This document shows positions 21,023 to 35,421 of a stretch of DNA of 64,000 nucleotides, piece after piece. The position numbers and the translations under genes were made by a program. The notes beneath the pieces are model-generated. The model saw nothing but the letters and a program-made list of their open reading frames with translations, did no database searches and was not told the origin of the DNA. Source of the DNA: Aphelidium insulamus (taxonomy: Eukaryota > Aphelidiomycota > Aphelidea > Aphelidiaceae). The first letter of the stretch is position 1. The number at the start of each line of letters is the position of its first letter. The DNA is taken from NCBI GenBank assembly GCA_036784855.1, contig JAZDSV010000005.1:186001-250000 (forward strand), given 5' to 3'.

Positions 21023-24000
21023 ATGGACCGCGCGCAAAGACGCCGCCAACTGCGCGACCAGAATTTGCACGCGTCGGCCACGTACAAGGACCGCGGTGGC
21101 GGTGGCGGCGAGGATGGCATCGAAGGGCCCGCTGCCAGTGCCAAGCTGGACGGCTCGCTGAAGAAGAACTCGGCCATGGTCAGCAAGCTCAAATCCACGC
21201 TTCACTTTGGCGACGCGGCGCCCAAGCTGTGCGAGGAGCTGGGCCGGCTCAAAGTGCAAAAGTTCATTGCCGAGATGGCCAATGCGGTGTGCGAGTCGGC
21301 GCTCCGTCTAAAGTCGTCGGCGGATTTCAACGGCTGGATCGAGGTGCGTGCATGCATTCCAAGTCGCTCGTAACCTTGCAATGCAGGTGGCGTCGGTGCT
21401 GCACCTTAAGTCTGGCGAGTTTCTTGGGCCGACGTTGGGCAATTTACTTGGCCAGATAGCCGAGACATTTCCGGCTGCAAAGCCTGCGCATTCGTCTGCC
21501 ACGCAGATTGCAGAGGCAGCCTCTGCCAAGCAGTCTCCAGCGCGTACACTGCTGCGGCTACTGTGCGAGATGACACTGTGCGGCCTGGCCGATGCCGAAA
21601 AGTGCGTCAAGAGCGGCGTGCTTGCCACCGCCGGATTCACTGCCAAGCAGATACACGCAGATGCGACACTGCGCCAGGCTGTCGTACTTCCGGGCGGAAT
21701 AGTTTACTGGCTTGTACGTGAACTGCTTCGCAACGACTCGGCTGATAACGCGTTTCCCGGGCTGCCGCTGCTGCAAGTGATGGCCAGGTTTTATGGCGTG
21801 GACTTTTTCGGTGTGGGCAGCGATCAAGTAGATGCAGACGAGGTGTTCATTGCAGAAGCTGTGCGTGCGCCTCTGTTTGCACTTGCCACGGATTACTTTG
21901 ATAAAGTGGCCGTGGAGCTGCAGTCACAGCACCGCCAGCTGCAGAAAATGACCTCGTTCAACGCCGCGCATCAGATTACCCGCGGTGATTTGACCGATAC
22001 GCAAAAGACGCGGTACGAGACCTTGTCTGCCGCGCATGAGCGTCTGCTCGGCGGTGCCAAGATTATTGCAGAGCATCTCGGCTTCACCAAGCCGACGCTT
22101 GCGGATGCCATTGCCGAAGTGGAAGCCCCCCAAGCGCATATTGTTGACCCGCTGGCGGGGCGTGGCGATGCCGATACCGACTGGACCGCCACCCCCTGGG
22201 AAGATGAAGAACAATTGCGATTCTACACAGACTTGCCCGACCTTGCTAATTTGGTACCGCAGAGTTATTTGATCTCAGCAGAGACGACAGACAAGAAAAA
22301 GAAACCGCCACATTCACACAAGCAGAAGCAACAGACGGTTAATAAGTCATCGTACAGTCGCAAGGGCCAGCAGAACGATTACATGGACGATTTGGACATG
22401 TTTGACGATGACTCGTTTCTTGACGATGTGGACGAGGTCATGTTGAAGGAGGTGGATGCCAGCGTCGTTTTATCAGAGGACACCGATGAAACACCTGGCG
22501 CTGATACAGTGCCAATTGCCCTGACGCGCCAGGCGGCCGTCAATGCTATCCTCACCGAACTGCCGAACCTCGTCAATCAATCGCTGATTGATAAGGCTGC
22601 AGTAGAATTCATTATCGCGCAAGTAAAGTGTCAGCAGGCAGCGCGCAGTAAATTGATCCAGACCCTGCTTGGACTGCCGCGTTTTCGTCTCGACTTGATT
22701 CCATACTACGCGCGCTTCATTGCTCTGCTGCATCCACACATGCCTGAAGTTGGGGCGGTGGTACTAGCCGCACTCTCGGGACAGTTTCGGCGTTTATATC
22801 GCAAGCAGCATAGAATTGACCTCGAAAATCGGATAAAGAACGTTCATTTCCTGGGAGAGCTGGCCAAATTTCAGGTATCCCCGCTTCAAGGCTTGCCATT
22901 GACTGATATAAGAACTGATGTGTAGGTCTGTCCGACTCATATCATTTTCTACTGTATGAAGCGCTTGACACAACCTGAACGCTCCGGTAGCCAGTTCAGC
23001 AGTAATCACATCGAGGTTGCCGCACACCTGCTCGAGACCTGTGGTCGTTTCATGCTCAAGTCTGCCGCCACCGGCAAAATGTGGTCGCCGCTGGTGGACA
23101 TGTTTTTGAAAAGGTCAAGCAGACAGTCACGGACGTTCGCATTACGCTGTTGGTGGAGAATGCCATGCTAGTTGCCGACCCGCCGCCTCCTAGCGAGGCC
23201 AAGGTGAAGAAGGAGAAGCCACGCACTGCACTTGAGCATTATATCCGCTTTTTGATCTCGCGCGAGCTAAACCCCCGCAATGTCGAGAAGGTATTGTTGA
23301 AACTCAGAGCTCTTCCGTGGTACAAAAAAATTCAGATGGAGCTGTGGATTCCAGAACATCAAATGATTGTTGGTAATGGCACCAGTGACGGCGAGGGTGA
23401 TGCAAATGCAGTGCAATCTACGATTGTAGACGTGGATGTTTCCTCGATACTGCTGAAATTATTCTCCAAGATCTGGAAGGTCAAGTATGAGAACATTGAG
23501 TCTATGGCGGATTTGGTATCCGGCTTATCGGAATACTATCCGCAGTTCTCAAATTCAATTGTTGATAATGTGCTTGAGCAAATCCGCATTGGAATGGAAG
23601 ATCTGAACTTCATCCAGTATCAGCAGCGCCGTGTACGTTGTCATATTTCTGTGGTATTAACAAAGTAACAACGCAGGTCATGATGGTTATCTACCTTGCA
23701 GAATTGTACTGCTACAAACTGGTTTCTTCAAACATCATTTTCGACACGCTGTACTTATTGCTTTGCTTCGGCCACGAGCAGGGCTGCCCGCACACGGCAC
23801 ATCCAAGCGCTATTGACTTGCCCGACGACTATTTTCGAGTACGATTAGTGTGCACACTACTTGGCTTTTGTTCACGATATTTGGACGGCGGATCGGGCAA
23901 GCGACGACTGGACCAGTTCTTTGTTTACTTTCAGCATTATTTGCTGTGCAAAGACTCGGAAAGCTTGCCCATCGACATTCGGTTCTTGATAGAGGACACT

Positions 24001-24726
24001 TTTAAATCCATTCGCCCTAGTATACTTCGATATGAGACTGTTGAAGAGGCCGAAAGCGCAATCGCAGAACTTGAAAAAACCGTTTTTGGAGAAGCATTCG
24101 AGGAAGAGTACGTGGAATCCGAGTTGATAGGCAAGCAAATGGACGCCGACGAGGATCTTGCGGCGAGTAGCGACGATGATGTCGACGACACTGATTCAGT
24201 TGTCAGTTCAAATTCTCTGGACTCTGATGGAGATCATTCACTGGCATCATCGGATACCAGCCACGACTCGAACGAAGCGGTGCATGCAATGTATGTTCCA
24301 ACTGCCGAGGAAGAGGAAGAGTTCAATAAGGAGTTTCAAAAGACGATGGCAGAGAGTCTGGACAGCAGGAAAAACGAAAAGCGAGCCGCCATATTGGACG
24401 TGGCTATTCCGATGCAGCTGCGTACTGCGGCATTTAGTGGCGAGTCGCCCACGTCAAATGCAGAGACGGCGACCAGTGTCCAGTTCACCGTATTAAATCG
24501 TCACGGCAAAGGAGCCAAGAGCACGCGAATTATCCACGTTCCTTCTAGTTCGTCGATAGTGCAAAGTACTCTATCGACACAGGAAGAGTTGCGCCGCGAG
24601 CGGCAGAGGATGAAGGAGCTCGTTCTTGATCTTGAAAAAACCCAAAGTGGTGCCACCTCTGGCAGCAACATCCATTACAACACCAACGCGACCAAAGGCG
24701 CGCTTGATCGGGATCGACAGTGGTAG
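21023..24726 (+). CDS. UPF2: UPF2 (nonsense-mediated decay factor, MIF4G repeats)
   Basis: Scaffold linking UPF1 and UPF3 on the exon-junction complex. Exons 21023-21343, 21387-22874, 22926-23632 and 23677-24726. Three MIF4G domains are visible: the first around LKVQKFIAEMANAV, the second in exon 2 (RFRLDLIPYYARFIALLHP), and the third ending in PDDYFRVRLVCTLLGFCS. An acidic stretch and the UPF1-binding C-terminus (EEEEFNKEFQKTMAESLDS) follow. One frame change is needed in exon 3 at the T5 run 23103-23107: adding a single T to the run would join LVDMF to EKVKQTVTD smoothly, so this is probably a base-call error or a very fresh mutation. Confidence 0.92.
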
Positions 24727-24907
24727 TAGAGTCTGCGTTAATTTACCAGGTCCTCATTGAACGATTCATCTGGCATCTACCGTACCGGCTCAATTCGTAT
24801 TAACTTCTTTTTTGGCGGCTCGGACTGGAAGATCGACGGGAAACGCCAATAAACTTTGACATGCAACAAGTTTTCGCAATCATTTCTCGCTATTTTATTC
24901 TCTCGCA

Positions 24908-25429
24908 ATGGCGGTGGATTCCTGTCGACGCGCCGACGCGCTGCAATATCTCTCGCTGTGGACATCTGCGCGCTCCGAGTGGAAATTCCAAAAAGCCAAA
25001 CAGATATTCCTGCTGAAAAACATCTATGACCGTAAGGTTATCAAAAAGCATGATTTTAAGCGGCTGGTGGCCTACTGTGCGTCGATCAAGGGGGCGGCGC
25101 GAGAGGCATGTGCTTTTCACAAGCATTCATGATGATGATATCAACTATTGATAAATAACATTTACTCGTAGCGCCTGGTCGAGGAAGCGCGTCGCGTGTT
25201 GAATGAGAGTGATAACGCTCCTTTGTCAAGTAGTTCACCGCCGCCGGCAGACAACGATGAGAAATCAGATCAGAAGGAAGTAGCCGATGCCGGAGAAAAC
25301 GAGAAAGCTGCCACCGAGCCAGCAGAACAGTCCCCACCAACGGACATATTAGCTAATATGCACACAGAAAAGGATTCAGCGACGAGGAGAAAGCGAGCGA
25401 AAATGCTGTTAAAGGCGCTCAAGGACTGA
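24908..25429 (+). CDS. WKF-domain nucleolar-type protein (C7orf50-like)
   Basis: Small protein of about 151 residues carrying the WKF domain: WKFQKAKQIFLLKNIYD, then HDFKRLV and KGAAREACAF-type end in the unspliced reading. Exons 24908-25105 and 25172-25429 join ARE to RLVEEARRVL, which matches the human C7orf50 domain end. This junction needs a GC donor (GAG then GCATGT). The C-terminal half is acidic and ends with a basic helix (RRKRAKMLLKALKD). The family is nucleolar in animals; exact function is unknown. Confidence 0.75.
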
Positions 25430-25448
25430 ATATATTAGAAGTATTCGA

Positions 25449-28611
<3,163 letters not shown>

Positions 28612-28652
28612 TTGCGCAGTGTTCTGCAATCACAGTCACGCGCACCGGAAAA
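28612..28652. promoter_or_regulatory. 41-bp shared promoter gap between muskelin and RRN3 start codons
   Basis: The two ATGs face away from each other across 41 bp, so the core promoters must be shared or lie within the opposite gene. The gap itself shows no TATA box. Confidence 0.6.
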
Positions 28653-31160
28653 ATGCGCGAATTGTCCACGGCGGCCGTTTCCGCGGTGGCGGTGCTCGTG
28701 GCAAAGCCGCCCGGTGTCGTGGAGGGTGCCACTGCTGCTACCAATACTAATGCCGATGGTGCCGCCGTGAGTGCCCATCGTGTGGTGCGGCACGCGTTTG
28801 GCGCTCTGGCCGGCGGTGACCGGCGTGAATACGACAGCATGGTGCAGGAGTTGCGCTCGTTGCGGCTGTGCTCTCACGGTAAGCCTACTACTCCGTGCAG
28901 ACCAGTGTGCACAGTACTCATGCACGGTGGATGCACGCGTAGGCGTGGATAGAGCGGGCAACGGTGACGATGCGGCAAAGCGGCGGCTCTTCTGGGTGTC
29001 CGGCCTTGCGCAGTGCATCTCCCTGCTGGGCAAGGACCACGCGGTCATTGTGCGCGCAGTACTTGCCATGGAGTTGGTGGCGGGCAGTAGCGCGGACTGC
29101 GATGTGTTCCTGGGCGCCTACATGGACTTTGTGGAGAATTTGGTGAGCGCGCACGCGTACTACATTGGCGCCGTCCTGCGCAAACTTGTCGGCTACTTTC
29201 GCTCGGCGCCCGCCACTGGTGCTGATACCGCGGTGGTGGCGGCGGCGGCGGTGACGGATGCGGATAGTCACACACACTCTGCAAGCACGCCCGCTCTTGA
29301 GGCGCCGGCACTCGCCGCGCAGAACGCCTTCATGTCACGGGTACACATTGCACTGCGCAGCATTGTGCGCCTGGTGCCCGCGGCCAACGCCCAGCTGGCC
29401 AAACTGATTGCCGACCGCTTTCCGCAAAAGGAGGACTCCATCGATGCGCACCAGCGCTTCACGGAACATCTGATGCGCATGTGCCAGTATGCGCCGCTAA
29501 TACGCGACGCCGCCATCGAGGTGCTGGTGGAGCGGATAGTGCTGCTGGACGTCGAGATCACCGTGGACATTGACGATCTGGAGGAGGATGAGCGCCATGC
29601 CATGGACCAGCTCCAGCTGTCTGTCCAGGACGACGAAGGGGATGATGCCGATGATGATATTGATGACATTGGCAGCGATTACAGCGATAACAGCGGCGAT
29701 GACCACCAGTCGGACAATGGCCAGCGTCCTGACATAGACGGCGGTGGCGGCGGCTCAGACTTGGAGGACGACGACGACACGGACAGCGAGTCTGGGGCGC
29801 CGGTGGAAACGGTGGACAGCGTGCTGCGCCGGTCCAAGGAGATGTTGGCCAAACTGGACGTCATGAACACGCAGTTGTGTGATTTCTTCCGACACCTCGA
29901 TGCCTCTTCCACCGCCACCACGCCCGATCGTACGCTGAATGCCGTGTTCCACAACCTGCTGGCCGTCTTTGACCGGGTAGTACTGCGCACACACAAGTGC
30001 AAATACTCCCAGGTTTCAATGTTCTACGCATCGTCGCTTCACCCGTCATTTGCCGAGACATTCCTGTCGCTGCTGCTTATCCGCATGTTTGACGCCTCGA
30101 TGGCCACGTACATGCGGTGCACTGCTTCTGCGTATTTCGCAAGCTTTCTCGCGCGCGCCAAGCATGTAAAATCTGCTACTCTCTGTCAGTGCTTGAAGCT
30201 TTGCGTTGACTGGATTCATACCTATCTCGACAAGGTGTGTTGCAAGAATTATACATTGTGAATGCGTGACAATAACAATGCCAGGTTGATGCTGCCAGTA
30301 GCGGAATCGATATCACGCAGCATGCCGTCTTTTACAGCGCCGTGCAGAGTGTGCTGTACGTATTTTGCTTTCGATGGCGTGAGCTGGCCCGCGTGGATGA
30401 CGGATCCATGTACCAGCAGAACATCACTACGGAATCGTCGTTAACGGTGCCAAGTAAACGTCGACGCCTAAATAGTCTGACGGCGTGCACAAGCGGAATC
30501 GGATTTGCAGCCGGCTCAGACATTATAGAACCGCACGAAACAGCGCCCAGTGTCACCCGCGCAGATGATTCGATCGACCTGTTTGGCATAGAGTCACGGC
30601 ACATGGAGTGGTGGCGAACTCGAGCCGGGTTCCAGCGGGTGATCTACTCGCGGCTGAACCCGCTGAAAGTATGCTCGCAAGCAGTGGTGGAAGAATTCGA
30701 CGCCATAGCCCAGAAGCTGCAAATTGTCTACTGCTCGTCGCTCATTGACGTGAACCAGTCTGCGGCTCGCGATTCTAGCTCACAAAATCCCGATTCATCT
30801 GCCACCATGGACTCTGCAGCAGAACGCGTGATGGTCGGAGAGGTGCTGGAATCGTTTTTTCCGTTTGACCCGTACTACTGCCACTTGTCGTGCAAAGCCA
30901 TCATCGACAACCTGTTTGTGCAATGGAATCCTATTGTGTCGTCAGATGATTCGGATTCCATCGATGTGGCGCTAAAGGTGGATGCGAGCGAAACTAAACC
31001 TCCCAACGGTGCCCATCACTTTGATGAAATGGACGAGGAAGGCAGCAGTGTTCATGGAGACGACAATGACGATGGCAGTGACGATGAAGACGATGGTGAT
31101 GACGTCCAAGATGAAGTATCTGTTGCTGTTGAAATGGCAGGCTCGATATCTGCGCATTAG
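28653..31160 (+). CDS. RRN3: RRN3 / TIF-IA, RNA polymerase I initiation factor
   Basis: Bridges RNA polymerase I to the rDNA promoter complex. Exons 28653-28878, 28943-30234 and 30285-31160. All-helical HEAT-type fold with family motifs VHIALRSIVRLVPAAN, RCTASAYFASFLARAKHV, HAVFYSAVQSVLYVFCFRW, SRLNPLKVCSQAVVEEF and FFPFDPYYC. The acidic loop (Asp/Glu run, about 29620-29800) and a second acidic C-terminal stretch are typical of the family. The human protein is 651 residues; this is close to 800 because of the acidic inserts. Confidence 0.93.
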
Positions 31161-31506
31161 ACTTTTGCTTCTGCACACTGCTCTGACTTTGAATTAATTA
31201 TGTGCTCCTTTGTAGGTATTACTACGTAACACTCTCTATCTCACACAGGCAAACGGCAAATTAAAGGTGCACGAAACGACGAATCGCGTAAAGACTGTCC
31301 ACAGCGCAGCGCTAAATTATCACTTCCGAGCAGCCAATCACGTGACGAGTAAAATTTTTTTCTCCTCCAATTGAATTGCTGCGCCGCATAAACGCAAATA
31401 CGCCACACGGACAACCACGTCGGGTGCTGCACAAATGCTTCTTGGCTGCAGAGAGGCGAGGCCGTCACGGCATCTCCGCTCCCTTCAACAACCACGCCGT
31501 GTCATC
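31161..31506. other. Intergenic stretch between RRN3 and the disintegrin/SH3 gene
   Basis: No gene seen. An in-frame ATG at 31435 could extend the next protein by 24 residues, but the signal peptide fits the later ATG at 31507. Confidence 0.5.
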
Positions 31507-32749
31507 ATGGCCGTCGCCGTTTGTTCAATGATGTTTGCTGCCGGCGTGCGCGGCGCCAACCCGGTCACGCTGGTCAGGCGCGGTCTGTGCGGCAACGGCG
31601 TCGTGGATTCCGACGAGCAGTGCGACTTCAATGCGCCCGGGTCGCAGCAGTGTTGCTCGCAGCAGTGCCGCGCGCTTCCCGACGTGATAACCGAGTGCTC
31701 GCTGAATGGCATGGACGGCGTGTGCAGTCTGGGCCGGTGCATGACGCGCACGCAGCAATGCAGCGATTTCGACGCCAATATCTTGGTAACGCCGGCGTAT
31801 ACCGTGGTGGGTCCGTTCGCGCCCTGCGCACCGTCAAACTCGTCAACATCGGCGGCGAATGCTGCCACGGCACCCACAACAAGGAACGCGTCAACGCTGA
31901 CCACCGATATAGAGAGCTCGTGCTCGCTTGCCTGTGCCGGCGTGCAGTCTGGCGCACAATCGTCCAAAGTGTGTCTGGACCTCAAAGATTACGGCAATAT
32001 AAACAGTTTGGTCGCGGACGGTCTATACTGCGGTCCTGATCAGACGGACAGCTCGTTGGGATTGTGCTACAAGGGCACATGCAGACAAGATCTCTGCCGC
32101 GCTGCGAGGTGTAATAACCGCGGCGACTGTATTCGATCATCAACTGGTGCGATGCAGTGCCGGTGTGACTCGCCGTATGATGGCTATCGGTGTCAACGCA
32201 CATCTAGCTGCAGTACGTGCCTCGGTAGTCTTGTATTTGGTGCAATAATAATCATTGCACATAGGCGGCATTGTGGACCTTTGTAGAGTGTGCGAAGGCA
32301 CCAACAGCACGTGCCAATTTGATCCCCTTGCCACTGTCAAGAGCCCCGGAGACAGCTATGTCAACAGCAGGGAATTCCAAGTAATGGTGCTGCCCGCTAT
32401 TTGCGTTGCGGCCCTGCTGACAATTCTGCTCTTTGCCTTCTTTTACATTCGATCGAAATCTCAGCCGCCAAGCGTCACCGGCCAGTCATCGCTCATCTCC
32501 TCTAAACTGCTGCCAAAGAGCGGCCCGCTACATCGAGTAGGCATCAGTGTTCGCTGGGACGAGTTCCGATGCATACTGGCGTACGAGCCGCAAATGCACG
32601 ATGAGCTGGAGCTTATCGTGGGTGACATTGTGTTTAAATTGTTCGAGTACGACGACGGCTGGGCCAAGGGGTACAATACGCGCACGCAGCAGGAGGGCAT
32701 ATATCCGGTTTCGTTTACAGAGAAGGTTGGCAAGGCAAATTTGCCGTAG
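31507..32749 (+). CDS. Type I membrane protein: signal peptide, disintegrin-like, EGF-like, transmembrane, SH3
   Basis: Exons 31507-32212 and 32265-32749, about 396 residues. Starts with a signal peptide (MAVAVCSMMFAAGVRGA), then a disintegrin-like Cys-rich region (CGNGVVDSDEQCDF, CCSQQC), a Thr/Ser-rich Cys segment, an EGF-like module (CRAARCNNRGDC, CRCDSPYDGYRC), a CRVCEGTNSTC motif, a transmembrane helix (VLPAICVAALLTILLFAFFY), and a cytoplasmic SH3 domain (ILAYEPQMHDELELIVGD, DDGWAKGYN, GIYPVSF). It resembles an ADAM from the disintegrin onward but has no metalloprotease domain. Likely a surface adhesion or signalling receptor; the role is inferred from architecture only. Confidence 0.8.
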
Positions 32750-32885
32750 ACAGCCAACCGGACTGTACATATGTTGCTGCACATAAAGTAACAATGTAGA
32801 AGGTGCTTTTTATATTCACTGCACACTCCCTAACTACTGGTTCTGGTATACGGGAGACGTTCTTTTTATTTTCTCTGCACACACT

Positions 32886-34668
32886 CTAGTCCTGATGCTT
32901 GTAGTGGTATACGGGAGCATCAAATGTCGGAGGGAGTATCATGATGTCTTCCGTTAGAATTTTGCTTGCCTGAATTGCATAGTTTATGCCAGCATGATGA
33001 AGATCTTTACCACCACCAGGCAGAAAATTCTTGAAGTACACGGTGTTTAAGGCTTTCGCTTCAGATTTAGAAACCACTAGTTTCTTCAGCTGCGGTAAAT
33101 CGTTGGTATTCTCATCCAAAAGTGCCGTCCTCTCACTACAACAAGTTAAATAGTGCAATCATCGCATCGCAAATCCAAATCCGTACGATGTGCGAGGCAA
33201 GTAAAGAATGTCTTGGTGATCTGATTCTAAGTGTTGTACATCCAAAAACGAAGCATACAAGTACGAAGCCGAGTAAGAATTCACTTTATCAGAACTATCT
33301 TCAATTAGAAGAGCATGTAGATGCCACAGTAGCAGCAACTTACTAGTGTTTGCAGAACAAACTTCTAAACGAGGCCACGTTTTTGTATCGTTGAAATAGA
33401 GAAAACGCGAGAAATTTGTCCCCAGAGTCTGGATCAATTACTGGCTGCTCATCATTCTCCGCCATACTCCGATATTTCTCAGCTTCATTCTCCTTGTTTG
33501 AACTAAAACTCGATGCTGGCTCTCTAGTTTGCTCAGGAATCGAAGAAAACGAGAGTCGGCGTTGCGATGACTTTCGACGGTGTCGATTTTGAGAGTTTAA
33601 TCCAATGTTGTTCGAGACTGATTTCGTGCGACCGAACAATACCTTCTTGTTGTATATTCTTGCGTATACTTCAGCTCGAATTGCAAAAAGAGTAACAGAA
33701 TGGCATTTGTCGAGGTCGCCTACAGTCGCGCAGAAATTCACCGCCTCAATCTCCTTCTTGTACCATTCCGAAAGGGAACCACAATTGATTCCGCGAACGG
33801 TGCAAGAAGAAAATATATTCGGACGGACCGTTGCTTCGATTAGTCCAAGAAAGTGCTTGACAATGTCGATAAAGTAGCGAGTTTTCGTGATGACAACTTG
33901 ATCTAGCCTCTCACCAATCATTTCACTGAAGTGCATGCGGACGAAGAAGCCCGGAAAGTGACGGTTCATATGCTTTATAAAATTGTCAAATACCGTTGGA
34001 GTCACCAGGTCTTGCTTTGAACGATTGTGTTGCTTTTTTCCAATCAAGTACATCTCCCATATAGTATTTGGCACCCAGACCAAGTCAATGTGGTTAAATG
34101 CAGAGTTGTCGCGCAAGAGCTCTGTCTTGTACTGCTCTTCGGCCGCCTGATTACAACATGAGGCAAAATATAGAAACACATATCGACTAACCCACGTCGT
34201 CCGCAACCATTTATGAAGCTCATTTTCTGGCATCGCCAGCATCGCGTTATCGGGAAATATTTTATCCAAAATCGATGCCACGCTGACTATTCCATCGTGC
34301 GCGTCCAAGTGCACCGGCACAAATTGACGCGTCGGAAGCTCATAATTAGCCGCAAGAGCGCTGCTGACGGTCTCTCCTCCATCACTGTGGTCGCCATCAT
34401 CAATGGCGGCAGAAAGCAGCGAAAGGTCGATGGAACCGCTCTTCTGCAGGTTGTGGGGATGTTGGCCGCGTCCCGAAAATAGCGCATCCAACCAGTCAGT
34501 GAAGCCAGTGAGCCAACTGGATGGCTCCACCATATCGCGAAACTCTCCAGGTATAAGTACGGCATCCGCCTTGATCGCGGCGCCAATAATAAGCAGCGCG
34601 ATGGCGAGCATTGCTGAGCGCGTCAGGATTTGTTCCTTTTTTTCGATCACTTCACAAAGGTTCCACAT
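32886..34668 (-). CDS. Unknown membrane or secreted protein
   Basis: Two exons, 34668-33344 and 33135-32886, join in frame (...LFCK, His, Tyr, then ERTALLDENTNDLPQ) to about 524 residues. The 208-nt intron is long for this window. A hydrophobic stretch near residues 18-40 (SAMLAIALLIIGAAIKADAV) looks like a signal anchor. The middle carries YFIDIVKHFLGLIEATVRP and several spaced Cys; a Ser/Arg-rich segment (RRKSSQRRLSFSS) precedes the C-terminal part. No family is recognised. Convergent with the disintegrin/SH3 gene. Confidence 0.7.
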
Positions 34669-35421
34669 TTTATGGAGACTCTACTAATAAATAACAAATT
34701 CCTTGTTCCAAATATCTATTATCGTTTTAGCTGGCTGGCCTAGATGCACAACTGTGTGCGGCAAGAATAAGATCTGACAGATGCCGCAATAATATATGAA
34801 AATAATTGAAGAATACGAAGATATTATTCTGAGATATTATCATCTTATGAGAGAAGTATTGCGATTAGTATACCAACAAGATTATATTACTATTGCATGC
34901 TCAACATTACGTATATTGTGTATATAGATTATGCACAGATATTAAATAAATAATATCCTAATTTCTGTGGTTATCACGGACTGAACGATCTAGTTCAATG
35001 TCAGATTATAGTCGCGATACCTTCTAAACAGGATGCCAAGTATTAAATATAGCACGCTTGACTGCAATTCAACACAATGATTTGATTTCCCTTCGACCGC
35101 GAGGCGCTAATGGAGTGCTGTGATTGGCTGGATTAGCTCCTGCTTTTTGTTGTTGCACTCTGTAATACATCGATCGCCTTCAAGTACAACGCGGCATAAT
35201 TGCGCATTGGTGCGGTGCGGTGCGTTTCTGTGTCTCTGTGCTGCCTCGTGGTGCATCAGTGGTCCACTGATGCGCTTGCTGCAGTGTTGCGTAATACGAG
35301 TGCTGCAAATCGGTATACCGGCCGCATATCCGTCTCTGATTTTCCCGCATACTGCTGATGACGGGTGAGTGGTGAGTGGCCGCACTCAGTTCGCATCCTA
35401 ACAACATTGCCGCATCCAGTG
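34669..35421. other. AT-rich intergenic stretch
   Basis: 753 bp, strongly AT-rich from about 34750 to 35080, between divergent genes. No ORF with recognisable content. Presumably holds promoters of the unknown membrane protein (minus) and importin alpha (plus); a 5' UTR intron ending at CCGCATCCAG just before the importin ATG is possible. Confidence 0.5.
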
